A stretch of 5,923 bases of DNA from Acidobacteriota bacterium (GCA_013696385.1 JACCYR010000396.1:1-5923), one strand, 5' to 3'. Numbered from the stretch's first letter, positions 1 to 5,350 are shown. The notes: a model not told the origin generated them from the sequence alone. Translations and numbers: made by a program.

Positions 1-627
1 TTTTTTCAAGCAAGCGCAATCACGCTCGGAAGCGCGAGAAATATGACACTCGAACTTACGCCGCAAGCCGGCGGTCAGCCGTTGACAGTTGGGTTAGCGC
101 GAAACGGTTCGGTTAGTTTGCCAGATGGAACAAAGGTTGTTTATGAAGGATTTTTCCCTGATTTCACATTTAACCCGCAAGGGCAACCCGACACGCGTTC
201 GGCTGATTACAACAATCCGGCAGTTGTCTTAAGCGTTACTTCTCCAAACGGAGAAAAAAATAAAATTTTTGCTTTTGCGGCGAATTTGTCGGATAATATC
301 CCCGTCGGCGCGCCCAAAGCAGGTTATAAATGGCGGTTGAAGGATTTTGAAAAATCACCCTACGCGCACGTTTTATCAATCAAATATGATCCGTTTAATG
401 CCGCATTTATTGCTTGGTATATCGGAGGTTTCGGTTTAATCGGCGCGTTGTGTTTCGTCTTTTTTCTTTCGCACAAACGAATTTGGGCGATGATTGACTC
501 GCAAAATGAAAATGATTTTGAGGTCGTTTTGGGCGGAAATACAAACAGAAATGAGCAAGGTTTTGAAGATAAATTCAATAAAATTGTCGGCAATTTAGAG
601 GATAAATCGGATGCCGACCGTGCTTAG
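1..627 (+). CDS. resB: Cytochrome c biogenesis protein ResB, C-terminal part (5' end outside window)
   Basis: This is the C-terminal 208 residues of a ResB/Ccs1 protein, the partner of CcsA in System II cytochrome c maturation. ResB helps hold and deliver haem and reduced apocytochrome at the outer face of the membrane. The frame is open from base 1 and begins FFQASAITLGSARN, so the ATG at 43 is internal and not a start. ResB-like signs are the FFQAS stretch, a long extracytoplasmic domain, then KYDP before one membrane helix (bp about 400-471), followed by SHKRIWAMI and a charged cytoplasmic tail with GGNTNRNEQGFE. The tail ends normally at TAG 625-627, so I see no truncation at this end. 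The next gene starts inside its last codons (17-bp overlap). The family assignment is from recognised motifs; functional residues nearer the N-terminus are not visible. Confidence 0.87.
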   Translation, partial: FFQASAITLGSARNMTLELTPQAGGQPLTVGLARNGSVSLPDGTKVVYEGFFPDFTFNPQGQPDTRSADYNNPAVVLSVTSPNGEKNKIFAFAANLSDNIPVGAPKAGYKWRLKDFEKSPYAHVLSIKYDPFNAAFIAWYIGGFGLIGALCFVFFLSHKRIWAMIDSQNENDFEVVLGGNTNRNEQGFEDKFNKIVGNLEDKSDADRA

Positions 628-844
628 AAAAAGTGGCTTTAGTTTTAAAATAAACATTCACGACCACGAACCGATGCACGTTCATGTTTGGAAACAAGGT
701 CGGCAGGTATTGATAAATTTTGAAGATACTGTTTCAATGCGTAAAAATTATGGAATGAATCAAAATGAAATTCGACAAGCGATAAATATCGTGGTTGAGA
801 ACCAAGAATTTTTGCAAGTAAAATGGAGAGAAATTTATGGCTGA
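611..844 (+). CDS. DUF4160 family protein (toxin-antitoxin-like partner)
   Basis: A 77-residue protein matching the DUF4160 family in length and pattern. It has the typical MPTVLR opening, then an aromatic beta strand (GFSFKINIH), the hallmark HEPMHVHVW histidine cluster (residues about 19-27), and a C-terminal helix of the type seen in this family (NEIRQAINIVVENQEFLQVKW). The function is not established. DUF4160 genes are commonly found beside DUF2442 genes, as here, and such pairs are suspected toxin-antitoxin-like modules. The start is supported by AGAGGA at 597-602, 8 bp upstream of the ATG, lying inside resB. The gene overlaps resB by 17 bp and the downstream DUF2442 gene by 8 bp, so translational coupling is likely. 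Its position between resB and ccsA is odd for a cytochrome c operon. In the line I counted (721-780) GC is about 30%. Confidence 0.83.
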   Translation: MPTVLRKSGFSFKINIHDHEPMHVHVWKQGRQVLINFEDTVSMRKNYGMNQNEIRQAINIVVENQEFLQVKWREIYG

Positions 845-1238
845 ACTAATAAACGAAAAGTTAGAAATTAATGAAGCCGAGTTTGAACGCCAATTTGTCG
901 AAGCTACAAGACGCGGTGAAAAAGAAATGGCAAACGCTCCGAAAGCTAAAAAAGTTAATTTTGACCGCAAAACTAAACGATTGTTGATTGACTTGCAAAA
1001 CGGAATAACAATTCTTGTCCCGATAAGCATTATTCAGATTTTCCAAAATGCCACCAATGAGGAAATTGCCGATGTCGAATTGCTTTTGAATGGTCTGTAT
1101 CTGCGCTGGAATCAGTTGGATGAAGATTTGTCCGTTCCAAATCTTCTCGAAGGTAGATTTGGAACACCGAAATGGATGTCAAAGCTAAACTCAAAAATAA
1201 ACAAAACGGAAAATAAACCACAAAAAAAGGTAGCATAA
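837..1238 (+). CDS. DUF2442 domain-containing protein
   Basis: A 133-residue protein of the long DUF2442 type. The N-terminal 35 residues are charged and probably helical (EFERQFVEATRRGEKEMANA). The DUF2442 core follows: VNFDRKTKRLLIDLQNG (40-56), VPISIIQIFQNATNEEIADVE as hydrophobic strand plus helix (61-81), the signature WNQLDEDLSV (91-100), and LLEGRFGTPKWM (103-114). The last 20 residues are Lys/Asn-rich and probably disordered. Related proteins can end in a basic DNA-binding-like tail, but no such motif is certain here. The start has a good ribosome site, GGAGAG at 825-830 with a 6-bp spacer, inside the DUF4160 gene. Together with that gene it forms a compact two-gene cassette. If the pair is a toxin-antitoxin-like system, this would be the candidate antitoxin, but that role is inferred from gene pairing only. 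GC is about 35-37% in lines sampled by hand, against 45-55% in sampled ccsA lines. Confidence 0.82.
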   Translation: MAELINEKLEINEAEFERQFVEATRRGEKEMANAPKAKKVNFDRKTKRLLIDLQNGITILVPISIIQIFQNATNEEIADVELLLNGLYLRWNQLDEDLSVPNLLEGRFGTPKWMSKLNSKINKTENKPQKKVA

Positions 1239-1242
1239 AATT

Positions 1243-2832
1243 ATGGAAGAAGTAAGACGTATCCAAAACAAATCATCATTTTATTCATATTTGCCCGCAA
1301 TTTTGGCAATTGTCGGCGCATTTTTGATGCTGTTTTTGCGTATCGAAATCGGCGCAAAATTTATCTCCGATGGCGCGCTGATGATGATTGCGCTGGCTTG
1401 TTATATTTTAGCCGCGCTTTTCCAACTGACCAATCTTTACGCGCCTTCGGAAATGGCGCAGAAAATCGGTTTATGGACGGCGACGCTCGGCGTTTTCTTT
1501 AATTTGTCGAGTTGGCTGGTGCGCTGGGTCGGCGCGTTTGACCGCGAGATTGAAATGCTTCGCGCCGGTGGAAATATGGCAACGCCTTGGTTTTTCCGCT
1601 ACATTCCTTTTGCCAATTTGTATGATTTGAGTCTGGCATTTGCTTTCGGTGCGGGAATTACGACTCTGGTTTTGGCAAACCGCAAAAGTTTTCAATTTTT
1701 AAGCGCATTCACGCTTCCGCTGGCGGCGTTAATTTTGACTCTGGCGCGATTTATCGGACCCGAATTTATTGATTTGCCGCCGGTTTTAGATTCCTATTGG
1801 CGACCGATTCACGTCGGTGTGGCTTCATTGAGTTACGGCATTGCGTTGGTTTGTTTTGCAATTGCAGTTATTTATCTGCTTAAAGACAAAGTAAAAGTCG
1901 AAGCAATGGCGATTTGGTCAAGCGTTTTTGCGCTTGCCGTGATAGCAACGGTTAGCAAATTTTCTGTTTTTACCGAATTTGTCTATCGGGCGGGACTTTT
2001 TGCTCCGAGTTCACCGAAACCATTTTCCTCTCCGTTTCGACTTGAAATTCCATACGTCGGCGAAGCGTTAGTTTTATCGGGAATTTTACTTCTCGGCGTG
2101 ATTATTTCCTTTTTGCTTTACCTTTATCAAAATAACGAAAACGCAAAAAAAATCGGACATATTTTGCTAAAAATCGCGTTTGTTACGCAAATTCTAGCTA
2201 TTGCATTTCTTGTTTCCGGTATTAAATCTACAACCGACGTATATCCGAGATTGCAGACGCAGCTTACTCAAAATCCGGGTCAGTATGTTGCGGCAGGCAA
2301 GGAACTCGCTTCCAAACAAGAGCTTTCCGCTCAAGAATTTGCCGCGATAAAACCGATTCAATTTGAACAAGCCGCGAAACAATTTCTGCAAAATAACGGC
2401 AGCAAATTATTCTTGAGTTTAAATACCAATCCGGTTGAACTTGCTGGTTTAATTACAGCTTTAGCAGGAACATTTTTCGTGATTTTGTTCGGTTTCAGAA
2501 CGGAAACGCTGCGTGAACGACTTCCCTCTCTCGAATCGCTTGACGCTTTAATGTATAAGACCGCGAGTTTGGCATTTGCGGGTTTGGCAATGCTCCTTAT
2601 CACCGGCGCAATTTGGGCAAACGAATCGTGGGGCAGACCTTGGGGCTTCGACTCAAAAGAAACTGGTGCTTTAGTCGCGTGGCTAACATATGCCGCGTTT
2701 TTGCACACGCGAATTTCTCGTGGTTGGTCGGGCAGAAGTTCCGCTTATTTTGCCATCGTCGCCTTTTTATTGGTGATATTTACATATTTGGGAGTGAGCT
2801 ATCTGCTTCCGGGTCTGCACAGTTACGCATAA
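1243..2832 (+). CDS. ccsA: Cytochrome c biogenesis protein CcsA/ResC, enlarged form
   Basis: A polytopic membrane protein of 529 residues and about 13 predicted helices. It is the haem-handling subunit of the System II cytochrome c synthase and partners ResB, encoded just upstream. Key positions are FANLYDLSLAF before helix 4; P-His1 at H190 (IHVGVASLSYG); LPSLESLD at 427-434; the WWD haem-binding segment, here WGRPWGFDSKE (463-473); the TM histidine H488 (FLHTR); and P-His2 at H526 in the C-terminal GLHSY. The H488 to H526 spacing is family-like. CcsA proteins are often about 280-400 residues. Here residues about 214-426 form an insertion with four likely helices (about 222-245, 273-296, 304-326, 397-418) and a 70-residue soluble loop (326-396). 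The WWD segment is divergent, with Phe in place of the Trp before Asp. The start follows the DUF2442 stop by 4 bp; the only ribosome-site-like sequence is AAGG at 1227-1230, a rather long 12 bp away. The frame is intact with no sign of decay. Confidence 0.9.
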   Translation: MEEVRRIQNKSSFYSYLPAILAIVGAFLMLFLRIEIGAKFISDGALMMIALACYILAALFQLTNLYAPSEMAQKIGLWTATLGVFFNLSSWLVRWVGAFDREIEMLRAGGNMATPWFFRYIPFANLYDLSLAFAFGAGITTLVLANRKSFQFLSAFTLPLAALILTLARFIGPEFIDLPPVLDSYWRPIHVGVASLSYGIALVCFAIAVIYLLKDKVKVEAMAIWSSVFALAVIATVSKFSVFTEFVYRAGLFAPSSPKPFSSPFRLEIPYVGEALVLSGILLLGVIISFLLYLYQNNENAKKIGHILLKIAFVTQILAIAFLVSGIKSTTDVYPRLQTQLTQNPGQYVAAGKELASKQELSAQEFAAIKPIQFEQAAKQFLQNNGSKLFLSLNTNPVELAGLITALAGTFFVILFGFRTETLRERLPSLESLDALMYKTASLAFAGLAMLLITGAIWANESWGRPWGFDSKETGALVAWLTYAAFLHTRISRGWSGRSSAYFAIVAFLLVIFTYLGVSYLLPGLHSYA

Positions 2833-2840
2833 AGAAAGAT

Positions 2841-2864
2841 GGCAGTTGGCATATGCAGTTTGCC
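2841..2864. promoter_or_regulatory. 24-bp dyad-symmetric element between ccsA and the TPR gene
   Basis: The 60-bp gap after ccsA contains GGCA, 4 bp, GCATATGC, 4 bp, TGCC, arranged symmetrically about the point between 2852 and 2853 (16 of 24 bases in matching positions). The same stretch also reads as a 9-bp direct repeat, GCAGTTGGC at 2842-2850 and GCAGTTTGC at 2855-2863, with one mismatch and a 13-bp period. It lies 28 bp upstream of the TPR start. A TATAGT at 2879-2884 could be a -10 box, but no well-spaced -35 exists. The central stem has no loop, so a terminator is unlikely. It could be an operator or chance. The symmetry is visible; the role is a guess. Confidence 0.25.
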
Positions 2865-2892
2865 TTGTCGTTTTCAATTATAGTTTTCTAAA

Positions 2893-3588
2893 ATGAATAA
2901 AAATAGTGTTTTATTTGGTATTACAGGTTTGTTTATCGGTTTGATATTTGGTTTTTTCATCTCGAACAATCTAAATCGTAATGCAATCGCATATCAAAAT
3001 ACTGCTGAAAATGTGGTTAATGCGCCCTTTCTCAATCAGCAAACTCAAGCCGTCAGCGTTAAACCAAATGAAGGCGGAATGCTGCCCGAAGTTTCCGAAA
3101 CGCTTGACCAAGCCAAAAGCCAGCCGAACAATTTTCAGGCGCAAACCAAAGCCGGCGATATGTATGCTAAAATTCAAAAATTTGATATGGCGGTCAAATT
3201 TTACGAAAAAGCCAACCAAATAAAACCTGATGATTACGATACAATCGTCAAAATCGGTAATGCTTATTTCGATTCAAACTTGATGGAAAAAGCGGGCAAT
3301 TGGTATGAGAAAGCACTTGAAAAAAAATCGAATGACGTAAATGTCAGAACCGATTTTGGCATTACATTATTGCAAAAAGAAAATCCCGATTATGACCGTG
3401 CCGTCAAAGAGTTTCAAACTTCTTTGCAAATAAATCCGCAACACGAACCAACGCTTTTTAATTTAGGAATTGCTTACTACAAAAAAGGCAACAGCGAGGA
3501 AGCTAAGAAAATTTTATCTCAACTTAAAGCAGTCAACCCGCAAGGTCAATTGACCGGCAGGCTTAATCAAGTAATTTCTGCTAAGTGA
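2893..3588 (+). CDS. Membrane-anchored tetratricopeptide repeat (TPR) protein
   Basis: A 231-residue protein with one N-terminal membrane helix (about residues 7-25, FGITGLFIGLIFGFFIS) acting as an uncleaved anchor. A linker of about 55 residues follows, then four TPR units at about 81-114, 115-148, 149-184 and 185-218. The units show the TPR pattern: small residue or Gly at position 8 (AG, IG, FG, LG), Tyr or aromatic at 11, Ala at 20, and Pro near the end (IKPDD, INPQH, VNPQG). Unit 3 is two residues longer. TPRs are protein-interaction scaffolds, so no enzymatic role is expected. It lies 60 bp downstream of ccsA on the same strand. Since other cytochrome c pathways use membrane-anchored TPR proteins to present apocytochrome (CcmH/CcmI/NrfG in System I), a similar role here is a plausible inference from location only. 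No convincing ribosome site precedes the ATG. Confidence 0.85.
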   Translation: MNKNSVLFGITGLFIGLIFGFFISNNLNRNAIAYQNTAENVVNAPFLNQQTQAVSVKPNEGGMLPEVSETLDQAKSQPNNFQAQTKAGDMYAKIQKFDMAVKFYEKANQIKPDDYDTIVKIGNAYFDSNLMEKAGNWYEKALEKKSNDVNVRTDFGITLLQKENPDYDRAVKEFQTSLQINPQHEPTLFNLGIAYYKKGNSEEAKKILSQLKAVNPQGQLTGRLNQVISAK

Positions 3589-3610
3589 AGGAATTACGTT
3601 TCTTGAATTA

Positions 3611-4783
3611 TTATTGAATAGTCATTTTTTCCACATCAAGAATAGAATAACGTCCGATATTTCCTTCCTTTGTAACAATAATCAAAATTCCCTTATTCAC
3701 GCTAACGCGGACAACTTCGCTCATCGGACGGTCAATTTTGTTGCCGTCTTTAAATAAAACAATCAAATGCACGTTTTCAAGCGCACTTAGCTCTTTCGCT
3801 TTTTTCGATTCTTTGCTTGATTTTGGTTTAGCAGCAGTTAGGTTTTTGTTTTCAGCTTTTTCAACTTCAGAAATTTTTTCATCTGATTTTTCATTTTCCA
3901 AGTTCTTTTTTTCGACAGTTTCTTCTGATTTTTCAATCGTTATTTTCGTTTCCTCTGCTTTAACCGCTTCGGTTTCAGATTTATTTTCCGCCGTCGCGTC
4001 TTTTTTATCTTCGGTTGTGGTTACAACAATATTTTTTTCCTCGACTGCTTCTTCAATTTTCTTTGATTCTTCTTCACTTTTTTCACCGACTTTATCAGGA
4101 GAAACTTTTTTTTCATCCGTCTGGTCTTTCGTTTCGTCAATCTCTTCCGTTTTATTCTTTTTTGGCTTAGATTCTTTTTTAGCAACTATTTCTTTCGGTT
4201 GCGGAGTCGGTTTAGGTTTTACTTCAATTATTGTGCCAACGGAATTGACGCGGACATCACCTTGATTTTCGGTTTTAACTTCCGGCAATTCGGGAGGAAC
4301 ATTTTCGGCAATTCCTTGAATCGATGTAAAACTTCCCGCAAATTTTATTCGGAAAGTTGCCGCGTCGTCATTTGGCGAGCGCCCTTCAACGCGCAAAAGT
4401 AGTTTTTCGGGTTTTCTGAAATAAATTACGCGACCGGTTTCGCTTTCGGAAACATCGGCGTAAATCGTAATTTTCGTGATTGGTTTAAGGTTATCGGCGG
4501 TAAAAATATCAATATCTCCGTTAAAATTTGAGGTTTGAATATTGAGAAAAACATCGCCTTGATTGCTGCCGAATACATAAAAATAACTTGTCAGACGTGA
4601 ATCGCCAATATCACGCGCCGGAATCTTTCCGGTGATTTCATTGGTCGTAATTGGTGTTGGAAAATTTTGGTTGCTTGATTGCGCCTTCACCGAAAAAAAT
4701 GCGCCGCAGAGAACGCAGAAAAGACAAAGAATTTTTGCAATTCGGAATTCATAGTTCGCAATTCGTAATTCGTAATTTTTCAT
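3611..4783 (-). CDS. Exported protein of unknown function with Lys/Glu-rich linker
   Basis: A 390-residue protein that I do not recognise as a named family. Residues 1-34 form a signal peptide: a polar start (NYELRIANYEFRIA), hydrophobic ILCLFCVLCGAFF (18-30), and a likely cleavage after VKA (34). There is no lipobox, so it should be periplasmic or secreted. Residues about 47-152 look like a beta-rich domain reminiscent of PPC-type (pre-peptidase C-terminal) domains (GDVFLNIQ, GDIDIFTAD, LLLRVEG, FRIKFAG). Residues about 190-335 are an extreme Lys/Glu/Ser/Thr-rich, probably disordered linker. Residues about 337-390 form a compact strand-rich C-terminal domain (VHLIVLFKDGNKIDRP, GILIIVTKEGNIGRYSILDVEKM). 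The ATG lies 3 bp after the stop of the acetyltransferase gene, so the two are probably co-transcribed and coupled. No later Met could replace this start without losing the signal peptide. The signal-peptide region coincides with two tandem-repeat arrays, listed separately. Confidence 0.75.
   Translation of the reverse strand: MKNYELRIANYEFRIAKILCLFCVLCGAFFSVKAQSSNQNFPTPITTNEITGKIPARDIGDSRLTSYFYVFGSNQGDVFLNIQTSNFNGDIDIFTADNLKPITKITIYADVSESETGRVIYFRKPEKLLLRVEGRSPNDDAATFRIKFAGSFTSIQGIAENVPPELPEVKTENQGDVRVNSVGTIIEVKPKPTPQPKEIVAKKESKPKKNKTEEIDETKDQTDEKKVSPDKVGEKSEEESKKIEEAVEEKNIVVTTTEDKKDATAENKSETEAVKAEETKITIEKSEETVEKKNLENEKSDEKISEVEKAENKNLTAAKPKSSKESKKAKELSALENVHLIVLFKDGNKIDRPMSEVVRVSVNKGILIIVTKEGNIGRYSILDVEKMTIQ
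4705..4731. repeat. Three 9-bp tandem units inside the signal peptide coding region
   Basis: On the plus strand the units are CGCAGAGAA, CGCAGAAAA and GACAAAGAA, the third degenerate. On the coding (minus) strand they give a three-residue periodicity, ILC-LFC-VLC (residues 18-26), which forms the hydrophobic core of the signal peptide of the 390-aa protein. This style of short CTCTGCG-type repeat recalls arrays seen between genes in several bacterial genomes; that resemblance is from memory and unverified. Confidence 0.5.
4738..4779. repeat. Six degenerate 7-bp tandem units (AATTCG-type)
   Basis: Successive 7-mers on the plus strand are CAATTCG, GAATTCA, TAGTTCG, CAATTCG, TAATTCG and TAATTTT. 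Because 7 bp is not a multiple of 3, three units encode one 7-residue period on the minus strand: NYELRIA then NYEFRIA, at residues 3-16 of the 390-aa protein. The array begins right after the ATG of that gene and lies 7 bp past the stop codon of the acetyltransferase gene. Peptides of the form NYELRI are familiar as translations of dispersed intergenic repeats, so this looks like a repeat that has become coding. Confidence 0.65.
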
Positions 4784-4786
4784 TTT

Positions 4787-5245
4787 CTAAACCAAATCTT
4801 TCCGCAAATGCACGAGCCGCGAAGTTTCTTGATAGCCGAGATTAAGATGCGATTTCAAACTTAAATCGTTTCCTATTTCGGAGTCGGAAGCCATCTCTAT
4901 ACAACCTTTGTTCCGCGCCCAGATTTCCGCCGCCCGCACCAATTTTCTGCCGATACCGTATCGCCGATAATCAGGTTCGACAAACCAACCCTCTAAATAT
5001 CCAACGTGGTCGGTATGACAATCTTCGACAAACGGGCGAATGCTCGCTTCTAAAAATCCGACGAGTTTTCCATTTTCCGTTTCGGCGACCAGAATCAGCT
5101 GCGATTCGGTATGCTCATAAATATCAAGCATTTCAACTTTATGCTCTTCGTCGCTTGAACCTTCCCACAAAAGTTTTCGCAATATGAACCATTCGGCAAT
5201 GTCATCTTCTTGAAGCGGGCGTATTCTGTAATTTTGTTCTGTCAT
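4787..5245 (-). CDS. GNAT acetyltransferase, aminoglycoside 6'-N-acetyltransferase-like
   Basis: A 152-residue GNAT-fold N-acetyltransferase, which moves an acetyl group from acetyl-CoA to an amine. The whole length follows the AAC(6')-I pattern: IRPLQEDDIAEWFILRKLLW (8-27), the DEEHKVEM segment (32-39), VGFLEASIR (62-70), the DC...DHVGYLEGWFVEP stretch (75-91), the acetyl-CoA-binding R-x-x-G-x-G at 94-99 (RRYGIG), WARNKGCIEMASD (109-121), and the closing HLNLGYQETSRLVHLRKDL (133-151). AAC(6')-I enzymes are usually about 145 residues, so the length fits. Aminoglycoside acetylation is a family-based prediction; environmental members may act on other amines. The ATG at 5245 has no clear ribosome site but sits just 9 bp past a good -10 box, suggesting a leaderless or near-leaderless message. 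It is separated from the S41 gene by a terminator, and the 390-aa gene follows 3 bp after its stop. Confidence 0.87.
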   Translation of the reverse strand: MTEQNYRIRPLQEDDIAEWFILRKLLWEGSSDEEHKVEMLDIYEHTESQLILVAETENGKLVGFLEASIRPFVEDCHTDHVGYLEGWFVEPDYRRYGIGRKLVRAAEIWARNKGCIEMASDSEIGNDLSLKSHLNLGYQETSRLVHLRKDLV

Positions 5246-5254
5246 TAAAAAGTG

Positions 5255-5283
5255 ATTTTAGCAGTCTTATCGAAAGACGACAA
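5255..5283 (-). promoter_or_regulatory. Candidate sigma-70-type promoter for the acetyltransferase gene
   Basis: Reading the minus strand, TTGTCG (-35, at 5283-5278, 4 of 6 to consensus) and TAAAAT (-10, at 5260-5255, 5 of 6) are separated by exactly 17 bp. Only 9 bp lie between the -10 box and the ATG at 5245, so transcription would start within a few bases of the start codon. The position just downstream of the S41 terminator fits an independent promoter for the acetyltransferase plus 390-aa gene unit. Confidence 0.5.
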
Positions 5284-5296
5284 CAAATTCTTTCGT

Positions 5297-5326
5297 AAAA
5301 AAAGCCGAGCAGTTAAACCCGGCTTT
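5297..5326 (-). terminator. Rho-independent terminator of the S41-like gene
   Basis: On the minus strand a perfect 7-bp stem AAAGCCG / CGGCTTT (5326-5320 with 5307-5301) encloses a 12-nt loop and runs into seven consecutive T (5303-5297), followed by ACG. It starts 24 bp after the stop codon of the S41-like gene and precedes the acetyltransferase promoter. On the plus strand there is also an A-run before the stem, but the following T-run is short, so activity is expected mainly on the minus strand. Confidence 0.8.
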
Positions 5327-5350
5327 ACCAAGACATAAAAATTTATCAGA

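Noticed and set aside
43..45. ATG at 43 as a start for the first gene
   Set aside because: The frame is open upstream to base 1 with ResB-like residues (FFQAS), and a ResB beginning at 43 would lack most of the protein. The gene is cut by the window edge.
240..255. Perfect hairpin TTCTCC-AAAC-GGAGAA within resB
   Set aside because: It lies inside coding sequence and is followed by an A-run, not a T-run, on the plus strand. On the minus strand no T-run follows either, so it is not a terminator.
2613..2891. A 92-codon open frame on the plus strand across the end of ccsA
   Set aside because: It lies in a different frame over the conserved WWD and P-His2 region of ccsA, which clearly codes in its own frame. 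The protein shows no recognisable pattern.
3589..3610. Possible bidirectional terminator between the convergent TPR and 390-aa genes
   Set aside because: The 22-bp gap has no GC-rich stem or T-run. Termination here must be Rho-dependent or lie inside the opposing gene; nothing can be supported from sequence.
3738..4265. A 175-codon open frame on the plus strand, rich in Ser and Phe, opposite the 390-aa gene
   Set aside because: It is the mirror of the Lys/Glu-rich linker: AAA/GAA-type codons on one strand read as TTT/TTC/TCT on the other. No family resemblance was seen.
4651..4845. A 64-codon open frame on the plus strand over the repeat arrays
   Set aside because: It is antisense to the signal peptide region and the acetyltransferase end, and its sequence is just the tandem repeats read on the other strand.
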